Shown: positions 1-8,380 of the stretch, piece by piece
Layout: every line of letters begins with the position of its first letter
Position numbering within the stretch: the stretch's first letter is position 1
Assembly: GCF_900103985.1 (NCBI RefSeq)
Contig: NZ_FNIE01000010.1
Coordinates: 289,752 to 353,751, forward strand
Length of the DNA: 64,000 nt
Direction of reading: 5' to 3'
Source of the DNA: Actinacidiphila guanduensis
GTDB lineage: Bacteria; Actinomycetota; Actinomycetes; Streptomycetales; Streptomycetaceae
The notes under the pieces: model-generated
Database searches by the model: none
The model's input: only the letters and a program-made list of their open reading frames with translations
What the model was told of the DNA's origin: nothing
Program-made: the position numbers and the translations under genes

Positions 1-842
1 AACTGGGCGTCAAGCAGAAGGTCTTCGCCGAACTGGAGGCGGTGGTGCGGCCGGACGCGATCCTGGCCACCAACACCTCCTCGCTGTCGGTCTCGGAGAT
101 GGCCGCGCGCCTGGAGCACCCCGAGCGGGTGGTCGGCTTCCACTTCTTCAACCCGGTCGCGGTGCTGCCGCTGCTGGAGATCGTCCGCGGCTCGGCCACC
201 GACGACGCCTCGCTCGCCACGGCGTTCGCGGTCGCCAAGAAGCTGAAGAAGACCGCGGTGCTGGTCAAGGACGCCCCCGCGTTCGTGGTCAACCGCATCC
301 TGACCCGGTTCATGGGCGAGATCCAGAACGTCATCGACGAAGGCACGCCGATCGCCGTGGCGGAGAAGGCGGTCGAGCCGCTGGGCCTGCCGATGTCGCC
401 GCTGGTCCTGCTGGAGCTGGTCGGCCCCGCGATCGGCCTGCACGTCTCGCAGACGCTGCACGACGCCTTCCCGGACCGCTTCACCGTCTCGGAGAACCTC
501 GCGGCGGTCGTCAAGGCCGGCAAGCGCGGCTTCTTCGTCTACGACTCCGGGACGCCGCAGCTGGACCCGGAGGTCGCCGCGCTGCTCAAGCAGGGCGACA
601 AGGTGCTCACCGAGGAGCAGGTCCGCGAGCGGGTGCTGGACGCGGTGGCGCAGGAGATCGGCCTGATGCTGGACGAGCACGTGGTGGCCGAGGCGCAGGA
701 CATCGACCTGTGCCTGATCACCGGTGCCGGCTGGCCGTTCCACCTCGGCGGCATCACCCCGTACCTGGACCGCGAGGGCGTCTCGGCCCGGGTGAACGGC
801 AAGCCGTTCCTCGCGCCCGGCGTGGCGAGCGTGCCCGCCTGA
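1..842 (+). CDS. 3-hydroxyacyl-CoA dehydrogenase, 5'-truncated by window edge
   Basis: This is the C-terminal part of a 3-hydroxyacyl-CoA dehydrogenase of the fatty-acid beta-oxidation multifunctional (FadB/FadJ-like) type, which oxidises 3-hydroxyacyl-CoA with NAD+. The frame is open from base 3, so the start and any enoyl-CoA hydratase domain lie outside the window. The visible part begins inside the NAD-binding fold: ATNTSSLSVSEMA and VVGFHFFNPVAVLPLLEIV are the signature of this family. The C-terminal helical domain follows, with FVVNRILTRFMGE and GPAIGLHVSQTLHDAFPDR. The stop is TGA at 840-842 and a strong hairpin follows 40 bases later. Whether the complete protein is a two-domain fusion or a stand-alone dehydrogenase cannot be decided here. 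Confidence 0.9.
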   Translation, partial: LGVKQKVFAELEAVVRPDAILATNTSSLSVSEMAARLEHPERVVGFHFFNPVAVLPLLEIVRGSATDDASLATAFAVAKKLKKTAVLVKDAPAFVVNRILTRFMGEIQNVIDEGTPIAVAEKAVEPLGLPMSPLVLLELVGPAIGLHVSQTLHDAFPDRFTVSENLAAVVKAGKRGFFVYDSGTPQLDPEVAALLKQGDKVLTEEQVRERVLDAVAQEIGLMLDEHVVAEAQDIDLCLITGAGWPFHLGGITPYLDREGVSARVNGKPFLAPGVASVPA

Positions 843-883
843 CGGGACCGGCCGGAACGCGGCACAGGGCGAAACAGCGAAAA

Positions 884-922
884 CGGTGAAGGGGCCCGGC
901 GGACTGCCGGGCCCCTTCACCG
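884..922. terminator. Bidirectional hairpin terminator between convergent genes
   Basis: A perfect 17-bp stem (884-900 with 906-922) encloses a 5-base loop. It lies between the + strand dehydrogenase and the - strand thioredoxin-fold gene, so it can end both transcripts. The sequence reads CGGTGAAGGGGCCCGGC, then the loop, then its complement. Confidence 0.85.
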
Positions 923-959
923 CTGTTCCCCGGACCCCCGTGCGGGAGGCCGTAGTTGC

Positions 960-1817
960 TCAGCTCAGCGTCGGCGACGCGGTCGGGGTGGCCTGGATCG
1001 CGATCACGCGCTTGGCCTCCTTCTGGACCATCGTGCGCAGCTTGGCCGGGGTGAGCGAGGTGCGCACGTCCTTGACGACCTTGCCGTTGACCTCCACCGC
1101 CGGCACACCGTCGAGCCCCGCGGCCTTGTAGCTCGCCTGGGCCTTGCGCACCCAGCCGATGTGGTCGCCCTGCTCGATGCACGGCTCGAAGTTGGCCATC
1201 TTGATCTTGCCCGCCTTGACGGCGAAGTGCTTGATCAGCTTCTCGCCGGCCAGGGCGTCGCTCTTCGGGTCCGGCTGGTGGTCCCAGATCTCCTGCACGA
1301 ACTGGGTGAAGCGGCTCTGGTCCTGGGCGCAGGCGGCCGCGTTGGCCGCGTACTCCGAGGCGCTGCCGCCGTACGTCCTGTCGCTCGCGGTCACCAGCTG
1401 GTAGTGCAACTGCACCTGACCGGTCGTCAGCAGCTGGCGGAAGGTGTCCGCGTACTCGTCGGCGAACGCCTTGGAGTCGGGGCTGCGCAGGTCCTCGAAG
1501 ACGGTGATGGTGACCGGGACCGAGGGCTTCACCGCGACCTGGAGGTTCGGCCCGGAGGAGGCGGTCGGGCTGGGCGAGGCGGTGTCCTCCGGGCCGGTGG
1601 GCACCACGGCGGCGCCGACGGCGCCGGTGGGGGCGCTGACCTTCTTGTCCTTGTTGGAGCGCACATGGGCGCCGATGAGCGCCGAGCCGCCGAAGACCAC
1701 GACCAGGGTCATCGCGCCGACCGCGTAGGGCCGCAGCCTGGCCACTATGCCCTTGCGCTTCTTCTGCCCCGGCAACGCAGTGCCGCCGGGGTTGTCGGGT
1801 CCCTTGGACTCCGCCAT
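960..1817 (-). CDS. Membrane-anchored DsbA/thioredoxin-fold protein lacking CXXC
   Basis: The 285-residue protein has a short cytoplasmic N-terminus rich in Lys and Arg, one membrane-spanning segment (about residues 33-52, AVGAMTLVVVFGGSALIGA), a Ser/Pro/Thr-rich linker, and a DsbA-like thioredoxin domain (about 95-260) outside the membrane. The family sequence FEDFxCPxCK is replaced by FEDLRSPDSKAF, so both redox cysteines are gone. The cis-Pro region (GVPAVEVNGK) and C-terminal helices remain. Two other cysteines (AAACAQD, FEPCIEQ) are far apart. It therefore probably does not act as a classical disulfide oxidoreductase; a binding or chaperone role is inference. The start is ATG 1817. It follows the amino acid permease on the same strand after about 50 bases. 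Confidence 0.8.
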   Translation of the reverse strand: MAESKGPDNPGGTALPGQKKRKGIVARLRPYAVGAMTLVVVFGGSALIGAHVRSNKDKKVSAPTGAVGAAVVPTGPEDTASPSPTASSGPNLQVAVKPSVPVTITVFEDLRSPDSKAFADEYADTFRQLLTTGQVQLHYQLVTASDRTYGGSASEYAANAAACAQDQSRFTQFVQEIWDHQPDPKSDALAGEKLIKHFAVKAGKIKMANFEPCIEQGDHIGWVRKAQASYKAAGLDGVPAVEVNGKVVKDVRTSLTPAKLRTMVQKEAKRVIAIQATPTASPTLS

Positions 1818-1870
1818 GACTATGCCACCTCGATCGTCCCGCACCAGCTCTCGCGCATTTCTACCACCGG

Positions 1871-3427
1871 TCACGCCCGCCCCGGAAAACGGGGCCGGGA
1901 CGGCGCGGAGCCGTCCTGCGCGCCGCCGCCGCGGGCCAGCAGGCTGTGGCTGCGGCCGTAGCCGAAGTAGACCGCGAAGCCGACCGCCATCCACCCGGCG
2001 AACCGCAGCCAGGTCTCCACACTGAGGTTGATCATCAGCCACAGCGAGGCGCACACCGACAGCACGGGCAGCACCGGCACCCAGGGCGCCCGGAACGCGC
2101 GGTGCAGGTCGGGGCGGGTGTGCCGGAGCACGATCACGCCGATCGCCACGACGACGAAGGCGAACAGCGTGCCGATGTTCACCATCTCCTCCAGCTCCCC
2201 CACGCTGAAGAAGCCGGCGATCAGCGCCACCACCCCGCCCAGCAGCAGTGTGGTGCGGTAGGGGGTGCCGAACTTCGGGTGCACCTTGGAGAAGGCGCGC
2301 GGCAGCAGCCCGTCGCGGCTCATCGCGAAGAACACCCGGGTCTGGCCGAGCAGCAGGATCATCACCACGGAGGTCAGGCCCACGGCCGCGCCGAAGCTGA
2401 TCAGCCCGGACCAGAAGGGCGCCCCGACGGACTTGAAGGCGGTCGCCAGGGGCGCGTCGGTGTCCAGCCGGCTGTACTTCTGCATGCCGGTCACGACGAG
2501 CGAGACGGCCACGTACAGGGCCGTGCAGACCGCGAGGGAGCCGAAGATGCCGCGCGGCAGGTCCCGCTGCGGGTTGCGGGTCTCCTCGGCGGCGGTGGCC
2601 ACGATGTCGAAGCCGATGAAGGCGAAGAAGACCACCGCGGCCGCCGAGAAGATGCCCATCACGCCGAAGGACGAGGGCGTGAAGCCGAACATGATCTGCA
2701 CCAGGGGCGCGTGCAGGTCGGAGCCGCTGCCGGTGTTCGGCCGGGAGGGCGGCAGGAACGGGTGGTAGTTGCTGCCGGTGATGAAGAACAGGCCGGCGAA
2801 GATGACCACGAGGACGACGGTGACCTTGACCGCCACGACCACGCCGGTCACCCGCGCCGACAGCTTCATGCCGGCCATCACGATGCCGGTGAGCACCAGC
2901 ACGAGCCCTGCCGCCAGGATGTCGAAGCCGAACCTGCCGCTCTTGTGGCTGAGCGCGTCCGGCACGCCGATCCCGGCGTTCCCCATCAGGTTGGCCACGT
3001 ACCCGGACCAGCCGCCGGAGACCACGCCGGCGCCCAGCGCCAGCTCCAGGATCAGGTCCCAGCCGATGATCCAGGCGGGCAGCTCGCCGATGGAGGCGTA
3101 GCCGAAGGTGTAGGCGGAGCCGGCCACCGGCACGGTGGAGGCGAACTCGGCGTAGCACAGCGCGGCCAGGCCGCAGACGACGGCCGAGGCGACGAAGGCC
3201 AGGGCGGTGGCGGGCCCGGCGTACTGCTTGGCGACCGACCCGGTGACCACGAAGATGCCGGTGCCGACGATCACGCCGACCCCGTAGACCACCAGGTCCA
3301 GGGCGGACAGCGACTTGCGCAGGCCGTGCTCGGGGTCCTCGGTGTCGGCGACGGACTGCTCGATCGACTTGGTCCTGAACACCCCCCGTGGGGTGGCCTT
3401 CGGGCTCTCGCGCATGTCGGTGTCCAA
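1871..3427 (-). CDS. Amino acid permease, APC superfamily (cationic amino acid transporter type)
   Basis: This 518-residue integral membrane protein has about 12 hydrophobic segments and belongs to the amino acid-polyamine-organocation superfamily, CAT branch (YfnA-like). TM1 carries the helix-break motif GVGVIVGTGIFVVTG, and FFAFIGFDIVATAAEETRNP and GQTRVFFAMSRDGLLP are hallmarks of the branch. It is expected to import an amino acid with protons; the substrate cannot be read from sequence. An AGGAGG lies 8 bases before a TTG at 3427 and 20 bases before the first ATG (3415), so TTG 3427 is chosen as the start. The product would begin MDTDMRESPK. It lies downstream of dxs, with a hairpin between them, and upstream of the thioredoxin-fold gene. 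Confidence 0.88.
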   Translation of the reverse strand: MDTDMRESPKATPRGVFRTKSIEQSVADTEDPEHGLRKSLSALDLVVYGVGVIVGTGIFVVTGSVAKQYAGPATALAFVASAVVCGLAALCYAEFASTVPVAGSAYTFGYASIGELPAWIIGWDLILELALGAGVVSGGWSGYVANLMGNAGIGVPDALSHKSGRFGFDILAAGLVLVLTGIVMAGMKLSARVTGVVVAVKVTVVLVVIFAGLFFITGSNYHPFLPPSRPNTGSGSDLHAPLVQIMFGFTPSSFGVMGIFSAAAVVFFAFIGFDIVATAAEETRNPQRDLPRGIFGSLAVCTALYVAVSLVVTGMQKYSRLDTDAPLATAFKSVGAPFWSGLISFGAAVGLTSVVMILLLGQTRVFFAMSRDGLLPRAFSKVHPKFGTPYRTTLLLGGVVALIAGFFSVGELEEMVNIGTLFAFVVVAIGVIVLRHTRPDLHRAFRAPWVPVLPVLSVCASLWLMINLSVETWLRFAGWMAVGFAVYFGYGRSHSLLARGGGAQDGSAPSRPRFPGRA

Positions 3428-3534
3428 CGCCCGCACCTCCTGGTGGCAGCGCCGCCGGGCGGTCCGGACGGCCCTGGTTACTCCACTCCGGGGTCTCGCC
3501 TCACCCGGAAAGGCGCGCCCATGCGTACGCCGAA

Positions 3535-3574
3535 GGGCCGGGCGGTCCACCCCTGGGGGTGAACCGCCCGGCCC
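3535..3574. terminator. Hairpin terminator downstream of dxs
   Basis: GGGCCGGGCGGT (3535-3546) pairs with its complement at 3563-3574, and an inner CACCCC/GGGGTG stem closes on a tiny loop. It is placed about 100 bases after the dxs stop and upstream of the permease start, on the dxs-to-permease transcription path. Confidence 0.75.
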
Positions 3575-3669
3575 CTGCCGCGTGTGCGCCTTGCCGCGGG
3601 GCCCGCGGGCCCGGGTACGCCCGGCGACCGCGCGGGCGCTGCCTGCGGCTGCCGTGGCCCGCGACGGCG

Positions 3670-5589
3670 CTACTCCTGGCTGACGCCCTCGGCCTCGTCG
3701 GCGAAGCGGCCGCCGAGGACCGCGACGACACCGGTGACCTGGCGGGCGATGTCGGGGGCGGTCAGGCCGATCGCGGCCATCACGTCCTTCCGGGAGCCGT
3801 GCGCGAGGAACTGCTGCGGAATGCCGAAGTCGCGCAGGGGGACGTCCACCTCGGCGTCGCGCAGCGCCTGCGCGACGGTGGCGCCCACGCCGCCGACCCG
3901 CCCGTTGTCCTCCACGGTGACGACGACGCGGTGCCGGGCCGCCAGCGGCGGCAGCTCCGGGTCCACCGGGGTCACCCAGCGCGGGTCCACCACGGTGGAG
4001 GTGATGCCCTGGGCGTCGAGCAGGGCGGCGATCTCCAGGCACATCGGGGCCAGCGCGCCCACCGAGACCAGCAGCACGTCGGGCCGCTCCGGGGCGCCCT
4101 CGGGGGCCCGCAGCACGTCCATGCCGCCGATCCGGCCGACCGCGGGCACCGCGGGGCCCACCGCGCCCTTGGAGTAGCGCACCACGGTGGGGGCGTCGTC
4201 CACCGCGACGGCCTCGCGTAGCTGCGCGCGCACCTGGTCGGCGTCGCGCGGGGCGGCGATCCGGATGCCGGGGACGACCTGGAGGATCGACATGTCCCAC
4301 ATGCCGTTGTGCGAGGCGCCGTCGCTGCCGGTGACGCCGGCCCGGTCCAGGACGAAGGTGACACCGCACTTGTGCAGGGCGACGTCCATCAGCACCTGGT
4401 CGAAGGCCCGGTTGAGGAAGGTGGCGTAGACGGCGACGACCGGGTGCAGCCCGCCGGTGGCCAGGCCCGCGGCGGAGACGGCGGCGTGCTGCTCGGCGAT
4501 GCCGACGTCGTACACGCGCTCCGGGAACGCCTTGGCGAACTTCGTCAGGCCCACCGGGTGCAGCATGGCGGCGGTGATGGCGACGATGTCCTCGCGCTCG
4601 CGGCCCAGTTGCAGCATCTCGTCGCCGAAGACGGAGGTCCAGTCGGGACCGCCGGCCGACAGCGGCAGGCCGGTGTCGGGGTGGATGGGCGCGATGCCGT
4701 GGAAACGGTCGATCTCGTCCTGCTCGGCGGGGCTGTAGCCGCGGCCCTTCTCGGTGATGCAGTGCACGATCACCGGGCCATTGAAGCGCTTGGCGCGCTG
4801 CAGGGCGGACTCCACGGCCTCGATGTCGTGGCCGTCGATCGGGCCGACGTACTTCAGTCCCAGGTCCTCGAACATCCCCTGCGGGGTGATGAAGTCCTTC
4901 AGGCCCTTCTTGGCGCCGTGCAGCGTCTCGTAGAGCGGGCGGCCGATCAGCGGGGTGCGCTCCAGGACCTCGCGGGTGCGGGCGAGGAACTGCTCGTAGC
5001 CGTCGGTGGTGCGCAGGGTGGCCAGGTGGTTGGCGAGGCCGCCGATCGTCGGCGAGTACGACCACTCGTTGTCGTTGACCACGATGACCAGCGGGCGGTC
5101 CTTGGCGGCCGCGATGTTGTTCAGCGCCTCCCAGGCCATGCCGCCGGTCAGGGCGCCGTCGCCGATGACGGCCACCACGTGGTCGCCGCGGCCGCGCAGC
5201 TGGTTGGCCTTGGCCAGGCCGTCGGCCCAGCCGAGCACGGTGGAGGCGTGGCTGTTCTCGATGACGTCGTGCTCGGACTCCGCCCGCGAGGGGTAGCCGG
5301 ACAGGCCGCCGGTGCTCTTCAGCTTCGCGAAGTCCTGACGGCCGGTGAGCAGCTTGTGCACGTAGGACTGGTGGCCGGTGTCCCACAGGATGCGGTCGGC
5401 CGGCGAGTGGAACACCCGGTGCAGCGCGATCGTCAGCTCCACCACGCCCAGGTTCGGCCCCAGGTGCCCGCCGGTCTTGGAGACCGCGTCCACGAGGAAC
5501 GCGCGGATCTCGGCGGCGAGTTCCACCAGTTGCTGCGGGCCGAGCCGGTCCAGGTCGCGGGGTCCGTTGATACGGGTCAGCGCTGCCAC
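3670..5589 (-). CDS. dxs: 1-deoxy-D-xylulose-5-phosphate synthase
   Basis: Dxs condenses pyruvate and glyceraldehyde 3-phosphate with thiamine diphosphate, the first step of the MEP isoprenoid pathway, in the cytoplasm. The 639-residue length is normal. SKTGGHLGPNLGVVELT (residues 37-53) carries the active-site His. The ThDP/Mg motif GDGALTGG...EALNN spans residues 143-158. The transketolase glutamate lies in YDVGIAEQHA near residue 370, and the C-terminal transketolase domain (VTVEDNGRVGGVG) is complete. The start is GTG 5589 with AGGAGG five bases upstream. Streptomycetes often have two dxs copies, so this may be one of two. Upstream lies an unusual run of GAAC motifs spaced about 10 bp apart. 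Confidence 0.96.
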   Translation of the reverse strand: MAALTRINGPRDLDRLGPQQLVELAAEIRAFLVDAVSKTGGHLGPNLGVVELTIALHRVFHSPADRILWDTGHQSYVHKLLTGRQDFAKLKSTGGLSGYPSRAESEHDVIENSHASTVLGWADGLAKANQLRGRGDHVVAVIGDGALTGGMAWEALNNIAAAKDRPLVIVVNDNEWSYSPTIGGLANHLATLRTTDGYEQFLARTREVLERTPLIGRPLYETLHGAKKGLKDFITPQGMFEDLGLKYVGPIDGHDIEAVESALQRAKRFNGPVIVHCITEKGRGYSPAEQDEIDRFHGIAPIHPDTGLPLSAGGPDWTSVFGDEMLQLGREREDIVAITAAMLHPVGLTKFAKAFPERVYDVGIAEQHAAVSAAGLATGGLHPVVAVYATFLNRAFDQVLMDVALHKCGVTFVLDRAGVTGSDGASHNGMWDMSILQVVPGIRIAAPRDADQVRAQLREAVAVDDAPTVVRYSKGAVGPAVPAVGRIGGMDVLRAPEGAPERPDVLLVSVGALAPMCLEIAALLDAQGITSTVVDPRWVTPVDPELPPLAARHRVVVTVEDNGRVGGVGATVAQALRDAEVDVPLRDFGIPQQFLAHGSRKDVMAAIGLTAPDIARQVTGVVAVLGGRFADEAEGVSQE

Positions 5590-5766
5590 CCGTGCCTCCT
5601 CTTCCTGGTTCTTGCCGTGCTGTGCCTGAGCTGTGCCGGCGCCGCTCTCGTACCGCCCCCCGTGCCTTTCCCGTGGGGCGGGGCCCGGTCGTCCGCGCGC
5701 GGCGCGGCCTGACGGGCCCCAGCGAGTCTAGTGTTCCCCTCCGCGGCGGCACGGCAGGGCCCCCTG

Positions 5767-5829
5767 AACTCAGCTGAACCCGACGGAAACGACCGAACAC
5801 GGCTGAACACAGCCGAACACGGCGGAACC
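5767..5829. repeat. Helically phased GAAC repeats upstream of dxs
   Basis: GAAC begins at 5767, 5777, 5796, 5806, 5816 and 5826, with a GAAA at 5787, so seven near-copies of CNGAACNCNG follow each other at almost exactly one helical turn. The array lies about 180-240 bases upstream of the dxs start. No protein reading explains a 10-bp period, which suggests a protein-binding array on one face of the DNA. Confidence 0.6.
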
Positions 5830-5849
5830 CCGGCTAACACCCCGAAATG

Positions 5850-5908
5850 CGGCACGCCCGCCAGGCGCGCACCCGTAAGGTTCGGGGGCGCCTGGCGGGC
5901 GTGCCGCG
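5850..5908. terminator. Long hairpin downstream of xylH
   Basis: A perfect 20-bp stem (5850-5869 with 5889-5908) has a further CCCG/CGGG pairing inside the loop. It is the second of two hairpins after the xylFGH operon and insulates it from dxs. Confidence 0.8.
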
Positions 5909-5937
5909 AGACGGGGCCGTGACCGGAGGCTTTACGG

Positions 5938-5967
5938 CGCGGCCGGCCCGTGGGCCGGCCGCGCCAC
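5938..5967. terminator. Hairpin directly after xylH stop
   Basis: GGCGCGGCCGGCCC (5938-5951) pairs with 5954-5967, giving up to 14 bp. It begins 7 bases after the xylH stop codon and is the likely primary terminator of the operon. Confidence 0.78.
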
Positions 5968-5973
5968 CCGGGG

Positions 5974-7272
5974 TCAGGCCCGGCCGGAGGTCCGCTGTGT
6001 GCGGCGGGACACCGAGTCGATGATCACCGCGGCCAGCAGGACCGCGCCGGTGATCATGTACTGGATCGAGGTGTCCATGTTGAGCAGGTCGAGACCGGTC
6101 TGGATGGACTGGATGACCAGGCCACCGATGAGGGCCGACCAGATGCTGCCGCGACCGCCGAAGAGGCTGGTGCCGCCGATGACCGCGGCGGCGATCGCCA
6201 GCATCAGCAGGTTGCCGCTGCCCGCCTGGCTGTTGGCGGTCTGGGTCTGGCCGGCGATGAACAGGCCGCCCAGGGCCGCGAAGCCGCCGGCGATGGCGAA
6301 GACGGCCATCTGGATGGCCGGCACGCTGATACCGGCACGGCGGGAGGCCTCGAGGCTGCCACCGAGCGCGAACACCTTGCGGCCGAAGGTGGTGCGGCGC
6401 ACCACGAAGTCGCCGATGACCAGGACGACCAGGAACAGCACCAGGGCGTTGGGCACGCCGTTGGCGTTGTTCAGCAGGGCCGCGATCGCGTAGGAGACGA
6501 TCGCCAGCAGCACCGTGCGCAGGATGATCTCGCTGGTCGGCCGGAACGGCACGCCGGCCTTGCGGCGCCGGGCCTGGTCGACCAGGGAGCCGATCAGCAG
6601 CACGGCGACGCCGACGGTGGCCAGGATGTAGGCGCCGGCGATGTCGGAGCCCATGAAGAAGGACGTCTGGTCCACCAGGTGGATCGGGCCCTTGTCGGCG
6701 ATCGAGAGGCTGCCGGTCTTGCGCAGCAGCCACAGCATCAGGCCGTTCCAGCCGAGGAAGCCGGCCAGGGTGACGACGAACGCCGGCACGCCGACCTTCG
6801 CGAGGAAGAACCCGTGGAAGGCGCCGATCACCACACCGATCAGTACGGTCAGCAGGACCGCCAGCCACATGTTCATGCCGTGGGTGGTGGTGAACACCGC
6901 GAAGATGGCCGAGGCCAGACCGCTGACCGAGGCCACTGACAGGTCGATCTCACCGAGCAGCAGCACGAACACCAGGCCGATGGAGAGCATCCCGGTGCCG
7001 GCCAGGTAGTAGCCGACGTTGCTGATGTTGTTCGCGCTCAGGAACCGGTCGTTGGCGACCTGGAACACGATGAAGATGATGATCAGGGCGCCGATGACGG
7101 GCATCGAGCCCAGCTCGCCGCCCTTGACCCGGCGGACGAACTCCGTCCAGTAGCCGCGGAATCCCTGCTCGCGCACGAGCAGCCGCGGGTCCACCACGGG
7201 GATGGCGGCGGGCGGTGCGTCCACCGCCGTGCCTGCCTTGGTCGTGTCGACCGTGGTCTTGTCGCTGCTCAC
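5974..7272 (-). CDS. xylH: Xylose-type ABC transporter permease
   Basis: This 432-residue membrane permease belongs to the BPD_transp_2 (RbsC/XylH) family and has about ten hydrophobic segments. Family sequences include GEIDLSVASVSGLASAIFAV, GFLGWNGLMLWLL and IGGTSLFGGRGSIWSALIGG; the last is the ATPase-contact region. The GTG start at 7272 shares GTGA with the stop of the ATPase gene (4-base overlap), so translation is coupled. It is the last gene of xylF-xylG-xylH and is followed by two strong hairpins. D-xylose is the best substrate guess from similarity to XylH and the adjacent ROK regulator, but ribose or another pentose is possible. Confidence 0.88.
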   Translation of the reverse strand: MSSDKTTVDTTKAGTAVDAPPAAIPVVDPRLLVREQGFRGYWTEFVRRVKGGELGSMPVIGALIIIFIVFQVANDRFLSANNISNVGYYLAGTGMLSIGLVFVLLLGEIDLSVASVSGLASAIFAVFTTTHGMNMWLAVLLTVLIGVVIGAFHGFFLAKVGVPAFVVTLAGFLGWNGLMLWLLRKTGSLSIADKGPIHLVDQTSFFMGSDIAGAYILATVGVAVLLIGSLVDQARRRKAGVPFRPTSEIILRTVLLAIVSYAIAALLNNANGVPNALVLFLVVLVIGDFVVRRTTFGRKVFALGGSLEASRRAGISVPAIQMAVFAIAGGFAALGGLFIAGQTQTANSQAGSGNLLMLAIAAAVIGGTSLFGGRGSIWSALIGGLVIQSIQTGLDLLNMDTSIQYMITGAVLLAAVIIDSVSRRTQRTSGRA

Positions 7273-8048
7273 TTCGCCGCCTCCGGGTTGCGCGCGCGCC
7301 GACGGGTCACGGCGTTGTCCGTGGCACCGGTGATTGCCGCGATGATCTCTTCGTTCGTGGTGGTCTTCACCTCGAACGTGCCGTTGTTGCGGCCCAGCCG
7401 CAGCACGTGCACGTTGTCCGCGACGGCCATCACATCGGCCATGTTGTGGCTGATCAGGATGACCCCGAGGCCGCGCTCGCGCAGCCGCTCGACCAGGTCG
7501 AGGACCTGCGCGGTCTGCTCGACGCCGAGGGCCGCGGTGGGCTCGTCGAGGATGACCACCTTCGGCTCGCCGATGAGGGCGCGCGCGATGGCGACCACCT
7601 GGCGCTGGCCGCCGGAGAGGCTCGCGATCGGGATGCGGACGCTGGGAATGCGGATCGAGAGGGTGTCGAGCAGCTCGCGGGAGCGCTGCTCCATCGCGAC
7701 CTCGTCGAGGCTGCCGAAACGCAGCAGCTCGCGGCCGAGGAACAGGTTGCCGACGACATCGAGGTTGTCGCAGAGCGCCAGGTCCTGGTAGACGGTGGCG
7801 ACACCGAGGTGCTGGGCGTCCTGCGGGCGGTTGATGCTGACCTCCCTGCCCTCCCACTCGATGCTGCCCTCGTCGATCGGGTGGACCCCGGCGATCGTCT
7901 TGACCAGGGTGGACTTGCCGGCGCCGTTGTCGCCGACCAGGGCGACCACCTCTCCGGCATGGACCTCCAACTCGACATCGGTGAGGGCCTGGACCGCACC
8001 GAATCGCTTGGAGACTCCGCGCAACGCCAGCACGGGCGTAGCGGACAC
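7269..8048 (-). CDS. xylG: Xylose-type ABC transporter ATP-binding protein
   Basis: This is a cytoplasmic ABC ATPase of 259 residues with one nucleotide-binding domain, unlike the duplicated XylG of E. coli. Walker A is GDNGAGKST, the signature is SLSGGQRQVVAIARAL, Walker B is VVILDEPTAALG, and the switch His is in ILISHNM. AGGAG (8058-8062) lies 9 bases before a GTG at 8048 but touches the upstream in-frame ATG at 8057, so GTG 8048 is preferred. The stop overlaps the xylH start by 4 bases. It is separated from xylF by 332 bases that carry a stem-loop, a common arrangement for producing more binding protein than ATPase. Confidence 0.9.
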   Translation of the reverse strand: MSATPVLALRGVSKRFGAVQALTDVELEVHAGEVVALVGDNGAGKSTLVKTIAGVHPIDEGSIEWEGREVSINRPQDAQHLGVATVYQDLALCDNLDVVGNLFLGRELLRFGSLDEVAMEQRSRELLDTLSIRIPSVRIPIASLSGGQRQVVAIARALIGEPKVVILDEPTAALGVEQTAQVLDLVERLRERGLGVILISHNMADVMAVADNVHVLRLGRNNGTFEVKTTTNEEIIAAITGATDNAVTRRRARNPEAAK

Positions 8049-8190
8049 GTGAACCATCTCCTTCGCCGCCTGACCGGCGGGGATGCCGCGGTCCGGGGTG
8101 CTACCCGGCCGCGGAGGGTGTGCTCGTCACGAGCACGGGACTGACGTGATGTGAACCTGTACGTGATCCTGGGGGACCGCCGGACAGAAC

Positions 8191-8221
8191 GGAACGGGGA
8201 AGGGGGTTGATTCCCCGTTCC
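8191..8221. terminator. Stem-loop in the xylF-xylG intergenic gap
   Basis: GGAACGGGGAA (8191-8201) pairs perfectly with 8211-8221 around a 9-base loop. It sits 160 bases after the xylF stop and before xylG. It probably acts as a partial terminator or 3'-end stabiliser that keeps binding-protein mRNA in excess. The rest of the 8049-8380 gap shows no gene. Confidence 0.7.
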
Positions 8222-8380
8222 CCTTGGCCGATCCGGTTCCTCCCGCTCGCCTCTGCCCGGCGCCCCGCCCCGGCAGCGGGGTGGTGATGGTGGGGCGGGA
8301 CGCCGGACAGGCTTGTGGGAGGCGACGGCCGCGGGCGGCCCTTTGAGGGGCCGTCACCGGCCGGTGGATCGGAGCGCGGG

